Source of the DNA: Burhinus oedicnemus | Taxonomy: Eukaryota > Chordata > Aves > Charadriiformes > Burhinidae | NCBI GenBank assembly: GCA_008921705.1 | Contig: VFFE01007901.1 | Location: 472,181-536,180 of the forward strand | DNA: 64,000 nt | Reading direction: 5' to 3' | Shown: positions 46,351-58,935 of the stretch, one piece after another | Numbering within the stretch: the first letter of the stretch is position 1 | Layout: each line of letters opens with the position of its first letter | Made by a program: the position numbers and the translations under genes | The notes under the pieces: generated by a model | Told to the model about the DNA's origin: nothing | Databases searched by the model: none | The model's input: only the letters and a program-made list of their open reading frames with translations

Positions 46351-46395
46351 ACCATCGTAGAAGGCTATCAGGTTAGTCAGACATGACTTCCCCGT

Positions 46396-49310
46396 GCTTT
46401 TCCTGCTTGTGGAGACTTAGCACAGAAACCCTTGATAGGCATGAAAGGTTGGTCGAACTTTCCAGGCTGAAGGGAAATGGTTCAGGGTATCTCTTGCTGT
46501 GTGCTGTCCCCACACGCCGATGGTAACTGCCACCCCGTGTCTCCGTCAGGCACTTTCTTGTGTTTCGTTTGCACGCTCTAAGCTAAGCAAAGCTGATGTC
46601 TGGTTAGATCCACCAGGTTTCATCTCCTTCCCAGATTTGCATGCAGTGCTGGAACAAACCCAGCAACTCTCTGTCCATCCCTCCACGTCACCAGCACAGC
46701 ATCAAAGGTCCTCCGTCCTGTCTTGAAATCATTACTATTGGCAAAATAATTGCAACAACAAAACTACTAAAAGCCCTGTTTGCACTCCTTTCATCTCAGC
46801 TCAGCCAAGATCTCACCAGCCTTCATAATATGTACTTTTAAAAGGGAAGAGGAAGAAGGGGAAGAAACCTTATCCCTATCCTCATCTTTACCGGGGCATC
46901 ATTGGCCATTCTCCTGCTATAAAGCACAACATTATTTGAGTTTAGGGGGATTTTTTTGTGTTTGTTTCTGAAGCAATGAGTGTCAAAGTTGATTATTGAT
47001 TGAGACTGGGGGATCTGAGACCTGCATGAGGAAAACTGACTGATTATTCAAGCCCCTTTCTCTCTTCTTTTCCTTTCTTTCCTTTGCACCACGATTGGAT
47101 TGATCGACCCTGTCTTCATTATCTTCCCTTCTCCTTTCTCTCTTCTGGCCCCTACTGGGGATTCCTGACTAAACTATGGCAGGGCTCAATTGATCCTCCG
47201 CAATTCACTCGCTCCTCGCAAGGAGGAAAAACTGCACCGCTGCATAATTCAAAAAGCAAACACAGAGAGGAGAGGGAGAGAGGAAAAATCAATACGGCTA
47301 CAACCGATCCTGCAGATAAATGAAGCGGCGAGCGCTGACGAGAGGGAGGATCCCTGGCTGAGCCCCGAGAAAGTTCGGCAACTCGGAAATGGGCTCAGGT
47401 GGAGCCGGACCAGCTCAAAGCCCTTTTGGAGGGGGGCAGGAAGGTAAAGGGGGCCCTCGCCTCACTCAGCAAAGAAGCTGTGGTGTGGGAAAGCCCAGGG
47501 ATGAGCCGGAGAGACCCTCTGCGCCTGCCGTGCTGCGTTTGCAGCAGACTCCTGGCTCCCTGCTAGGGGATGATTTAGTGAGTGCGGCTCCGACCGCACG
47601 CGGCAGAAACCTCCTCTTGCTCCTCTCCCTTGTTGACCTTCAGGGCTCCTCCTGCCTCCTTTCCGGCCCGAGCTGGGCTGTTTCCATGCTGCACCCCATA
47701 ACCATGGCAGTTTTCCTGCCGGATTGCCGCTCCTGCGACAAAGCTTTGCCCTCCGCGAGACCAGGAGGTTGTGGTGTGAGAAGGAAAATGGAAACACAGG
47801 CTCTTCTGCCTCTCCAGCACGGCAGTCCTGCTCTGAGGGTCACTTGTCGCACTGCACAGGCATCCTGAGCCCCCGGGAGGCGGCAGCCATGCAGGCTCGT
47901 CCTGCGGTCCCGCAATATAAACCCACCAGGAACAGAGCAAAACATTTAGGAAAACCCCACAAATCAAAGGCTACGGTTTCCCTCCTGCACGGGGAAGAGG
48001 GGCTGACTCCAGGGCTGGTTGCGAGCCTGGTGGGAAAGCAGCAAGCGTTTTTTCTCCTCGCCTGGGCGGTGAGTAGGTGAAGGACTGGGCTCTCCTGCAA
48101 GGGATGCACTGGGCAGGTGAGCATGGGACGTCTGCGCTGCTCTAGGGGCAGCCTCCCGTCACCCTTCCCATGTAGTTTGTGCAGCAGAAATAGGGGAATG
48201 GAGTCAGCAAGTCAATCTCTTGCATGGTCTGGCAAGGACAGGCATGAAGGGATGGCGTCTAGAGGCGCTGCTGTCCTGGCTGCACGAGCTGATGTCCTCG
48301 GTGCTGCCGAAGGGACTGAAAACAGCTCCAAGTTTCAGATGTTGGCAAGGGAAAGGCCAAATAGCAGATGCATTCCCATCCCTGGATAGGGGGATACTGC
48401 CCTCTGGGTCTTCCCAGTGTCTCCAGTTCACCACCCCTCTGCCTCTGTCTGAGAGCACAAGGCAAAGGTATTGCATAAAGGATAAAGTGGGAGAATTGAG
48501 TTACCTGGGCTTGAAATCAAAGCCTGGGAGAGAATGGCAGGATAAAGGACATTGCAGCCAAAGCTCTGCCTGAACAACCAGGAATTTGGGTACCTTCGTT
48601 CTCTGAAGGTGAATTTTGCAGCTGAGCCATCTGTTGTTGTCCTGAGACAGCTTAGCAAATATAAAGTACTACCCTGAGCGCAGAAATCTGGTATACTAAA
48701 TGACAAAAAAGAGGAATGTCTGGGCTACACGTGCAGTCCTGTTGAGTGTCTAGGAATGACGTAGCCAGAAAATCCTTGCTTGTAGCGATGCATTGTCATT
48801 GTCAGGCAGTGCCCAGCCCTTTCCTGGCTTGTAATGGATCCCCAGAAAGCCCCCGAGCTGGTGTCTCGCAAGTGCAGGGAGCTCTGCTGAGCTGCACTGA
48901 GGTTTCCTGCAGCCGGGAGAGAGCAAAAGCTTTTAAAACAGTATTGCTCTGTATTTTAAAATGATTTAAGAACCCAAAGAACAGCCCAGCACTGGGTTTG
49001 CCAGCAGAAGGAATAGATTGTTCTCTTAAAAGCTTTTAAATGCATGTGATAGAAAGGGGAAATACAGCTGCCTCACTGGAAGATATTGCTGTGGTGCCAG
49101 CGTCCAAGCTGCCCACACATCACTTTAACTCTTCTTTTATTTGGAGCTGAAAGACACCTTTGTTCCGTGGTGGGATCTTCAAGGATCCCAAGTGAATCAG
49201 GCACCCGGGAGAGGGATTTCAAAAGTACATGGGTGATAAGAAAGGATGGGAAGATCTTAGCGCTTCTTAGTCATCCAGGTGCCTGAATGAATTCCCCTGA
49301 AATGCTACAG
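46396..49310. other. non-coding stretch, nothing recognised
   Basis: No gene or repeat family is recognised. Paired AAAAGCTTTTAAA palindromic words occur at about 48926 and 49028. GC-rich open frames around 47.4-48.1 kb overlap on both strands and lack any domain signature. Confidence 0.5.
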
Positions 49311-49373
49311 CTATTCAAAATCCAATTCCCTTGCGGAAAACTTGCTTTGCCGTTGTCCTCAGACGGTTGTGAG
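49311..49373 (+). other. weak candidate exon, 63 nt
   Basis: AATGCTACAG precedes 49311 and a donor (TGTGAG|GTAAGG) follows 49373. The interior is 21 codons in phase 0, beginning LFKIQFPCGKLALPL. The pyrimidine tract before the AG is poor, so this may be chance. Confidence 0.15.
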
Positions 49374-50269
49374 GTAAGGTCCTCCGGTGTGGAGCTTTCA
49401 GCAGGAACGCAAAGCAAAAAGCATCCTCGCAGGCACATTTGTGCTGGCGCACTGCACCCACCCAGGGCAGGAGTGAAAGATGCTCACTCAGTGCCGCGGA
49501 GCGAGCCTGGAGCCAGCTGAGCCCCGGGAGGCAGGAGAAAGGCACTGGCACCCCGGTGCAGGATGTCTTGGCAGCCTGCGGAGTTCAAGCTTGGTTTCTC
49601 CTCACTCTCCCCTTTGCCCTCGGAGCGCTCAGGGTGGTGAAGGGCTGAATCAACACCTCCAAGACTGCTTTTCTTCTCTGCTCCGGAGCAGAGCTCGGAT
49701 GAGTCTGCCTCCCAGCCATAAAATGATGAGGGCCATCCTGTGTTCCCAGGACTCCGACTCCAGGCGCACCACCTCGGTGCAGACGGCAACGCTACCCTGA
49801 AACACGCTCCCAGTTATTCCGTCTGTGCCAAGCACTTTGCACCAAATAATGTCCAATTTTCTGCTCTGCTAAAACGTGCGGCACGCACCCAGACGCCCTC
49901 CGCTCGGTTTTGCCCCGTGTCTCTGGAAAACAAACCTGTGTGCACCCCAGCTGCTCTCACAGTAGAGCCATCTGCATCTCGCGTGCTCTTGGCTTTAAGG
50001 CCATTTGCACTTCTCCCAGGCCAAACAAGACAGCGGTTGCCCTAACCCTTCAGGTCTTAGAAACTGTTGGATCTGTGGGAAGGGACAGTCAGGAGTGCTC
50101 AGCAAAGAGAAATAACCAAGTTCCTAGAGAAAGCCAAACTCTTTCCCTGTGTACTTGTTGGTGCAGCTCAGGTGCTGGGAAAGGCTCATTGAGCCTTGAA
50201 TTTTGATTCACTGCAAATTCCCATCCATCCCCGGTGGACTCGGATGGTGCGAGCAGAGTGAAAAGAAGG

Positions 50270-50335
50270 TGTAGACCTGGAGACAAGGTTCAAATTCCCA
50301 CAGTTACTTGTGTTCCTGGGTGCCACTTGGACCAG
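50270..50335 (+). repeat. possible MIR-like SINE relic
   Basis: 'GACCTGGAGACAAGGTTCAA', 'ATTCCCACAG' and 'GGGTGCCACTTGG' loosely follow the tRNA-derived MIR head, including a B-box-like GGTTCAAATTC. Diverged; a chance resemblance is possible. Confidence 0.35.
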
Positions 50336-51171
50336 GTGCCCACCGTCAGTAGTCACAAGGGTTCAGTGCCAGCTCTGGAGCATAAATGGCTCTGAAGAAT
50401 CCTGGCCAAGGCTCCTCTGAACCATTACGCTACTCTATCCACACAGGAGTGTGTCCTTTAAATGGCAGCAATCCTTATGGCTTTCCCTACATTAAATTTC
50501 TTGTATGCTGTGCGCTCCCCCTGTCTTCCTGCCCTCCAGGGATGGCTTTTGTCTTCTGCCGATGTGCTACATGTCTCAACTTTTGTCATCCCTCAGATTG
50601 CCTGAGGCAGTGGAGGTGACCTTGCTGCCGAGCTTTCGTTTCCCTTTTACATAGGAAGCTTCTTCCTCCTTTGAGCTGCTCCTCACTGTGCTGTGAAGCT
50701 CGTTTTCCCCATCTTGTCAGAACAAGTCTCACTCAAGTGGGATTTGGCCATGAAAGACACCAGTGAGAGGGTGTTGGAGCTCACGTGATCAGTATCCACC
50801 ACCTGGTCTGCCTGCCCTGGATCTGTCTTGAAGATGGAGAAAATGAGCCGTGCCTGAGCCCAGCTTCAGGACCAGCACATTTCCCTCTCCCAAACATCCA
50901 GCTGGCTCCAGCTCACACACTGCTCATTGGGTCCTTTCTGCCCGAAAGCCCCTGAGGTGGGCTGCAGAGGATAAAGCAGATGGCTAAGGGTGAGTTGTTG
51001 CAGTGGAAAGGGAAGGGTTGAGGGGTGTAGGGTATTGGACAGTCACAGGAGAAGGGTAGGAGGATTTGTGGCCAGCATATGCCACAAGGAAGAAGGATGG
51101 CAGCTTAATTGCTCTAAAGAGGAGACTGTTGTATACCTCTGGCCACCTTTGTACCTCTCCTCATTCTTCTA

Positions 51172-51246
51172 GGTCTTATTCGAGAACGGTGTTGAACCAG
51201 TGAAGTTGCTTCAAAGAAATAAAAGATTTGGGCAAATGAGCTCGTG
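51172..51246 (+). other. candidate terminal exon with poly(A) signal
   Basis: A strong acceptor (TACCTCTCCTCATTCTTCTAG) ends at 51171. Frame 0 then reads 24 codons (starting VLFENGVEPVKLLQRNKRF) to a TGA at 51244. An AATAAA poly(A) signal lies at 51217-51222, inside the short frame, with some GT-rich sequence downstream. It could be the last exon of a short transcript, coding or not. No partner exon was assigned with confidence. Confidence 0.25.
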
Positions 51247-54200
51247 ATCACGTGTCCTACTACCTAAGGTGTAGACTTTCATGGTATTCCCTACTCATGT
51301 GTATGTTGACGCACGTGAGGTGACCAGCAGAGCACTGGGCCATCCTCTGGCTATACCAAGATTGATGCCCTGTGGTCAACAACCACAAATGGTCCGGAAC
51401 AGATGGATAGAGTGGCTCACCTCTGCTTGTGGATGAGAGTAGTTCATTTTTGTGTCATGGAAAATCTGGGCAGAGTCCTGGCCCGAACCTTTTCTAAACA
51501 GCTCCCAGGGTGATGCCACTTGTTTTTGGAGCGTGGTGGCAACTTACTTGCTCCTTGATTTTGCCTGGAGGTTGGAGAGGTGAGGCAGCTGTAATGTGAT
51601 TCATGGGGACTGCTGGGACTAGGATGGTTGGGCAAACCCACAGGCAGTTGCTAGACCTGTGTCACTAAAGGAGACTTTCACCATTCCTAAGGACAGCAGC
51701 TACCGTTATTCTCCCTAGACCTGAACCAGCCTGGAGGGTCACGTAATTGCATTGTCAGGAGACTAAAACTTTTCCAGGGCTTCCTGAATTTTAAAAATTG
51801 GGTTTTGTGGTACACATTTGCTCACAGGGGGTGCAACAGAATGCACACACAAGTCTCACAGCGCTACTTCTAAAGACATCAGAGCTTTTACCCCTCAGTG
51901 TAAATGTGGAGCCATAAGATTTTCGATCTAAATTCCTATGGAACCCAGCTCAAGACTAAAACCAGACTTCCCAAGTCTGCAGCGTGTGCTGCACCACTAC
52001 ATACTGCTAAAGAGAGAGGAAGATAGTCCTGGTTTGGAAACGGCAAAGGTCAGTTGGAGATATTTAGTGGTCTCATGGAATTAAGCTGTGTCTAGACCTG
52101 TGCTGTCACACTGATTTGAAGACTTTGAGTGTTTGAGCTGGCTGAGCTCCCTCCTCTCCTGCTGTGAGCCCCCAGTACTGCCCGTTGCCTCCCATCGGAT
52201 CATGCTGGTCCTGCAGACACAGTCTCTCTGGTGTGCCCACCCACAAGCCCTTCAGCACCCATCAGGGCTACGTTGTCTTGACCTTCACTGGCCACATCTC
52301 ATGATAGGCTGGTCCAGACCCTTCACGCCGACCTGTGCTCTGCTCACTCTTTGTTGTGCACGTGAGAGCTGGTGTGATTTCAGGCAGGAACTAAGAGCAA
52401 AGTTAACTCTCTTTCTTTGATAGAAAAGTGGGGGTTTTTTCTGCCCTGACAAACCAGGACAGGCAGCATGTGGGTGTCCTTTTCCACACTCTCTCCGTGG
52501 ACTAACATTCCACCAATAATTGACAGTGAGAGACGACCGTGGATTTTCTGCAGGAGCCCTCAATGCTATTTGCCCGTTGGGATCTGTTTGCTAATAGTGA
52601 TGAGAGAAAAGGGGAAGCAGGCTCAGCACACGGATAATTAATACTTCTCTCCAAAATGTTCCACCTGAACATTTTTTCAACACGTTTCACGGTGAGGAAA
52701 AAAAATGTCAAAATCTGAAAGTCTGCAAAACAGCTGGAAGGGCCCTTCCTTCTTCAGCCAGAGCCCGGCAATTCAGATTTGCTGGATACGCAGGACTTTT
52801 CAGCTATTCTTTTTGATCTGGCAGCCAGGAGAGGGAGCTCGGCATCCTAGTCCCCGACTCCACTCGCCAAACATCACTGAAGACAATGTTGATGATTCTT
52901 TTGTTCAACAAATAAAAGAAGTGGCCCACGAGGGAGCCGTGTTGGCAGCTGCTTTATAAGGGCTTCGGGGAATTGTGGAAAATCAATGCTTGCCAAAGGC
53001 AAAATGGACAGTGCCGGTGGAAGAAAACAAAAGTAACTATGAGGCTTCTGAGAGATTATTACACGCAGAGGACCCGATCTTGGAAAACTGGGGTGTCTTC
53101 AGTCCCCACAGCCATCAGCGGGAGCATCGAGCACTCGGTATCTGTCAGGACCGGGAACAGTAGAAAAGCATGAGGTTGAACTTGGGACGTTTGTCACCAA
53201 AACCCAGAGGAAAGTCCTCTTGGTAAAAATTCTGGGTTCCCTTCCCAGAGCACCAGGGACTTGCAGTTTGCTCATCAGGAGCAGTAGGATATTCGGTGAT
53301 TTTTATATTTCAGTGTTTAAGCATGAGGATAGTCACCTAGCTCTAGGTGTCAGAAAGCAAATGCTCAAAGCATCAGAATGGAGATGGATTCCCAAATGTA
53401 CTGAACATCGGTGGAAAGAAGGCACTTTAAAAATGGATAATTATTCAGTCTGCCACTGAGGCCAGGAATTTAGTGAGATTTGAAGGGAGACATTTGTAGA
53501 GATAAAAAGAGTCCCGTACTTCTAGTGCAAAACTTTCTCAGTTTAATAATGTCAATTTAGTCAGTTCTGATTAGCGGTACTGTGGTTCCCAGATTTATGG
53601 GAAGTTTTATTTCTTTATTTACTTTTGATGTTTAAGATCCGTGGAAGAGCGAATTGTGAACCTGGCTTGGCAAACCTGTTGATGATTTAAAGGTACCACC
53701 TCAAGGATTTTAGAGGTGCTCCTCAACGCTCTTTCTAAAGGCCCCATAAACCCACATCAGGCCAATTTCAGTCCGTGTAGTGCTGTTGCAGTCCCCCAGT
53801 CCAGAGATGCTGGCTTGCCAACAGCTGCTGGTCTTGGGGATACCCTTTCATAATGCAAATTTTTTTTCTATTGCTCTTGTTAATTGTTGTATTTTTATTT
53901 GTGCAGCTTCTCTCTCGTGTTCAGTGTAACGCCTCTGCCAGATGACTTGTAGTTGTAGGCGCAGTGAAGGAAATGCTCCACGTTCAGGAAGCTGAGAGAA
54001 AGAGTACAGCTCCCTGGAGATGGACTCGTTCATGGACCGTGTCTCATCATCCATTCCCAGAGCTGCTGTAACCACACAGCACAGACCGATCCATGCCCCA
54101 AATATCGCCCAACTGCTGCACAACTGGACTTTTAGAGAGTGCTGCATGATGTATTTCAGACAGGAAGACTAGTCGTTATCTTCGAGGCACAAGACTGCTG

Positions 54201-56030
54201 ACCCTTTTTCACTCACCCCAACTGCCATAGTCTCGCTGGGGCCAGTGGTGCCCTGTACCATCTGATGACCATCAAAGTTGATGAGTCCTTCCCTGTTTCC
54301 TTCCAAATCCTGTTTGGATGAGGACGGTGCCTGGGAGGAAACCACAGCCAGCCTTACCCTGAAAGACACATTTTTCCCCTGGGCTAGAGTGAAAAAAAGT
54401 TATTTTGAGAGTGCCAGATGGGCTATGGAGACATCTTAACAATACCTGCCATTAAAATATCCAGCTCTATTACATGATTGCTGGCGCACAGCAGGCTGAA
54501 ACCTGCACCTAAGCTGCAGATCCCTGCAAGGTCAAGCACTGCCTAAGCCAGCTGGTAGTGATAATAAAGGCTGCAGGTCTTGGTCATGGACCAAGAGAGA
54601 GCTCCTGTTTTTGCTGGTGGCTGGAAGTCTCGGGTCTCTTTTCAACTGAGTCAGTCCCTTTTTTCCTTTGTAAATACTCTGTGCAGGGTGAGAACGTTCC
54701 CAGATAACCTCCCAGCAGACAAAACCCATGATAACACTCTCCCGCCCTGCTCCTGGTAAATGCTGGCTGGCTCAGCTGGTGTTCCTCCAGCAGCGTCTTC
54801 ATTTAAAATGGCACTTCAGCCATCCCTGAGAACGTTTCCTACCCTTATTCAAGGTGTTTCTCTACCGGCGTGGATCTCACTGATGTGAAAAATGAACACC
54901 TTTTTTGAGGATCACCTTTACCTGCTGCCCCATCTCGGAGAAGAAGCAATGCCTTGAAGACCCAGCAGCCAGACATTGACTACTTACCGGCAACCCAGCT
55001 GAGGGTTTGCTCATCCCTCTGTCGCTGAGTTTATACAGCAAAACCACCACGGTTTGTGTTTTAACTGCAGCTCTTCCTTTGGGTGGTCCCTGCTGCCAGT
55101 GGACTGGGTTTGCCCTTAAAAGCTGCTCAGTGCTGTGACATCTGATTGGGCTTATGAGGAGATTTCTTCTCTAGAACCCCTCCTAGCCATCAAAAGATGG
55201 AACCTCTTCATGAGATCCTTCTGTCAGACTGATGTCTTCCATGAGGCTTTTGGATTCAGGACCAGTAAAGTGAATAAAGGAATCGTGTACACGTAACTTT
55301 AAGATATTAGGCTTAGGCAGGATGGACCTTCTGGCTCTTAATAGTATATGTTGTACATTTCTGAACTGCAAACATTGGTGGCTGATGCATAATCACGTCT
55401 GTTCACCGGCTTTCACCTCTCTTTCTATGCTTGAGGAACATCCCTAGCTGGTGAGCAATTTTCTTGTTTGTCACTTGTACTCCGTCTCGTTAGCAGATCT
55501 TCGGATCCGTCACGAATATTCGGAACTGGAGCTCATTTGCAATTGGTTGGCTAATCATCACATGGCACATCTCTGTCTCCTGGTTGGAAGGACGCCTCGG
55601 CTGCCCTGCTGCCCGTTCAAATAGAAAGTATGTTTTCTGGGACTCTTCACACGTTGACTTTGAAATTTGTTTCCCACAAACATTTGTCCTCGAAATCCAA
55701 TTGCTTCGACGGCTGAAGAAAGCAGGCATGAAAGAAACATGGACATTTATAATTGAAAGGGAAAGTCCTTAGCTTTGTTGAATCTCCTGCTGGAGGTGCC
55801 AATTAGAGACTGCTGGATCCTGGATGGAGACACCTGCCTGTTCCTCCCCAGCTCGTTTGGGACAGGAGACCAGCGGGCATTTGCAGGCACCGCCAGGTTG
55901 GGTCAAGATTAGACCTGCAGCCTCGAAGCAAAAGTTGCGTGAGTCCAGCTCCCCTGTCCTGAAGCCAGCCAGGCCCCAGAACTTTTAGAAACTGAAAGGC
56001 TGAATGAAAACATCAAATACCAAGACAGTT
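51247..56030. other. non-coding stretch, nothing firm
   Basis: No gene or repeat family is recognised. A perfect octamer (ATGCAAAT) lies at 53853-53860. A 99-codon minus-strand frame at 53848-54147 has a hydrophobic start (WAIFGAWIGLCCVVTAALG) that mimics a signal peptide, but its remainder matches nothing known and no splice signals support it. Confidence 0.5.
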
Positions 56031-56046
56031 TGCAGGAATATCAACC

Positions 56047-56097
56047 AGAGGAAAAAAAAAAAAAACCACACAAAAAAAAAAACCAACAAAAAACCCA
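56047..56097. repeat. A-rich low-complexity tract
   Basis: Runs of A interrupted by CC and ACC (AAAAAAACCACAC, AAAAAAAAACCAAC). No upstream body identifies it as a processed transcript. Confidence 0.85.
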
Positions 56098-56342
56098 ACG
56101 GTACCAATACCATCACTGGGTACAGACAGATCCAGATTTTGTAGCTTCCAGACAAAGTCAGCAGCAACCGTCAGAATCTGTGTTTCAAGTCCAACCTTCT
56201 GCTTTTATCTATATTTTAAACCCCACACAAGGTATACAAGGCGAATGTTGCTGTTACAGTCAGAAAAGCCTAAATAATGGATGAAGAACAGAGGCTGCAA
56301 AGGCGGGGGGGGGGGGTAAGAAAAGAAGAGAAAAGGAAAAAA

Positions 56343-56362
56343 NNNNNNNNNNNNNNNNNNNN
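56343..56362. other. assembly gap, 20 N
   Basis: Twenty N bases in the middle of a purine tract (GGGGGGGGG, then GAAAAGGAAAAA on the left; A-run, GAGGAAG on the right). Length is probably a placeholder. Confidence 0.99.
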
Positions 56363-58017
56363 AAAAAAAAAAAGAGGAAGAGAAAAGCTTGAGGAAAGAA
56401 AAAAAAAAAAGACAAGAGAGAAAGATAGGAAAGAGCCCTCCAAACTCAGCAGAGGCTGATGCCGTCTGTGGGAGCATTTTTTCTTCCCTCGCTGCGGCGA
56501 GGCACACAGAGGATTGATCAGGGGCTGCTGCTGGAGCAGTCGCCGTTTGCTACTCTCCAACCGGAGCTTCTGGGCTGTCTTTGCCCATGTTCTGAGCTCC
56601 TCTTCCAGAGGACAGGCACATATTCTCAGGAGGAAGGAGCCAGGAGAGGTCTGAAGTTGGGCACAGTAAGAGAAGAAGGTGTCCCTGTTGGATAGGGCTG
56701 TGCTCTGTTCGGAAGTGCTAAAATATTACCGGGATTGGGCCCTCTTGCACTGATGTGGGGCGTTGAGGGAAAGGTTTGTCCATCATGGAAGCACAGATGG
56801 GGACCTGCCCAGGCCCTCAACCTCTTCCAGGCAAGGGTGGAGACAGGAACTCTTCTTTTGCAGTGGTCTGAGGATGCTTTTTGCCTTGCTTTGCCTTCCC
56901 CAGTTATCCATATCTTTTGAGGTTCACGATTAAGAGGGATAAACCAGAACTTCAGACGCTGGAACAGGAGCATGTCTGTGATGCGAGGAAGTCACAGAGC
57001 TTATTCGGCAGGCTTGGACACAGCTGGCACATCCACAAATCTCCTCCTGCGCTGGCCACCTCTGGGGCAGCCTCCATGACCACCCTTTCCTTCCTGACAT
57101 CCCGACCTCGGTCCCTAGCTGGGCTCAGGCTTAGTGGTCAAAACTGGTCACAGTGGTGCAGACATGCTGAAGACACATCTCTGGGGGTACGTGTCCCCCC
57201 CAGAGCTGCAGTCAGGACGGGAGGGGGATGACAGGGTGATTTCAGGGGGCTGCTTTCACCCCAAAACTGCCTGGGACCAGCAGGTACCCTGATTTGGGAC
57301 ACTGTGCAGTAATTAAACCCAGCAGCTCAAATCCCCCAGCACTGCCCATGCCCAGCTCTCTTCCCCCGGCATCATACTCCTGAAGATCTCGTTTTATTCA
57401 CAGGAAGGTTTCAGAGCTGATGACTTCAGGCCATCAGGGAAAATTGCTATCTAATGAAGAATTTCGCAAAGGGAGCCACGAAGGCAGAAGATCTTTGTAT
57501 GGAAATGTCTTTATTATTTCCATAAGAAGTTAATACGGAGGCAGTGAGCGTGCTTTTGCAGTGGGACTCGGAGCGCTGGGCGGGTATTTGCTTTTGGCAG
57601 TGTTTAGCTTCACCCGGATCCCTCCGAGGGCAATTAACGTCTTTTGCCGCCATAACCTACGGGCAGAACTTAGACCCCTGAACAGGAGAGTTTTTTACTG
57701 AGCTAAATATTTGGCGTGGCTTGCAGGAGGCCACCTTCCTCCCGCCCCAGCCCTCGGAGGGAGGCTGGCTCCAGCCCGCAGGAGCTAAGAGCCTTACGAA
57801 GCAGAACGAAGCCATCAAGGCTTGGCGCAGAGGCAAGCTGCATTTCCATTCCCCACAAAGTGCACAGTCACTCGTTCACGACTCCCTCCCGGTTTGTTTT
57901 AAGTGGATTCTTGCATTCTCTGTGTCTGCGCTCGCTTTTCAGGTGCTGGTTGTTTTTTTTAAGGAGCGAGCTGCCGTGGTGGAGCGGAAGGCTGCGTTGG
58001 GAGCGGAAAGCATCTCC
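56363..58017. other. non-coding stretch
   Basis: No gene is recognised. The first 70 bases continue the purine tract. Overlapping frames around 57716-58134 (both about 135 codons) are in different phases of the same GC-rich DNA and resemble no known protein. Confidence 0.5.
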
Positions 58018-58027
58018 CTGTCAATCA
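58018..58027. promoter_or_regulatory. PBX-MEIS/PREP composite site
   Basis: CTGTCAATCA is the exact reverse complement of the TGATTGACAG decamer bound by PBX with MEIS or PREP TALE homeoproteins. A single exact decamer could be chance, but such sites are frequent in developmental enhancers. No further clustered sites were noted nearby. Confidence 0.35.
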
Positions 58028-58731
58028 GCCCGAGTCCTCTCTCCTCCACGCACCCGCCTTTGGAAAGATGCCCAGGAGCAGGATTTTTATCAAATCCTCC
58101 ATGCTGGTGGTCATGGCTTATGACATGCAAGTGACTGCCTGACTCCAACCTCATCCGGCAAAAAGAGTACGATCCGCTGCGATCCGTCCCCAGCCACCAA
58201 ACATTTGCGTGTCATCAGTGCTTCGAAAAAGGCAGAAAAGCAACTTCCCTTCCACCCGCCCTCTCCTGGCAGGGTGACCTCCCCTCTCCCCCTGCCCTCC
58301 CCAACCCACAGCCCCCAGGTCACGGGGGGTGAGTCAGACCCTGGCAGCGTCCCCGAGTGATGCCACCACATCTCCCGCTCTCCTTTGCGAGGAGCAGGTC
58401 CAGCCCGGCAGACAAAGGAGCCGGAGCTCAGCAGGCACCGGCAACCCCTTGCCCTGCCGCTGACTGCAAACAAGGCGGGTGGGTAAACACCAGCGATGGA
58501 GGAGACGCTCTTGCATTATCCCGGGGAGTATGGCAGCCGAGCTGCCGAATTGAGCGAGATTGAACTGGAGATGGGAGGGAAGGAGGGACAGAGGGGAAAA
58601 AAAAAGCTGAAGCAGAGTTAAACAAAGGTTTTCACAGGGGTGGCCTGAAGACACCTGCTCAGGTCAGATAGATAAAGATGCTAACACCAAAGGGTCATCA
58701 TTCTGCAACTGGCTAATTTATATTTATGGCC

Positions 58732-58935
58732 TGTCAGAAGAGACTGTCTTCGCACCGTGAGGCTCCTTGGGACAAAAATATTCCCCCATGCCCAAGGGAC
58801 TTTGTCTTGTAGAGAGTGTATAAAGGCTGATGTGACAAAGGGAGCACAGATGATCTAGCGAGGCTCTTGTCTGAGGATAACTAGACTCGTGACTGGTTCC
58901 ACACTGAGACCTCACCACCGGGACTCGCCCTGCCA
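58732..58935 (+). mobile_element. probable LTR of an endogenous retrovirus (partial)
   Basis: The segment opens with TG, has a TATA box (TATAAA, 58819-58824) about 90 bases in, and ends with CCA. The order of short blocks (ATATTCCCCCATGCCCAAGG, then GAGTGTATAAAGGCTG, then GAGACCTCACC) is typical of avian ERV LTRs as I recall them, but was not aligned. No second LTR, target-site duplication or clear primer-binding site was found, so the ends are provisional. It could be a solo or fragmentary LTR. Confidence 0.4.

Larger units (their letters stand above)
45188..46395 (-). mobile_element. CR1 LINE, long 5'-truncated copy (~1.2 kb)
   Basis: This is the largest CR1 copy in the window. The plus strand begins with three ACAGAATC-type octamers and 'GGGGTTGGAAGGGACCTCTG', and passes through all of the ORF2 C-terminal region into the reverse-transcriptase domain, ending near 'CAGACATGACTTCCCCGTG'. 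Its wording differs from the copies at 1949, 12870 and 42449, so it is another subfamily. Small deletions occur, for example around 45657 and 45872. It lacks the 5' UTR, ORF1 and most of ORF2, and cannot be autonomous. Confidence 0.96.

Noticed and set aside
53848..54147. 99-codon minus-strand frame with a signal-peptide-like start
   Set aside because: Only the hydrophobic start is suggestive; the remainder matches nothing known, and alternative frames are equally open in part.
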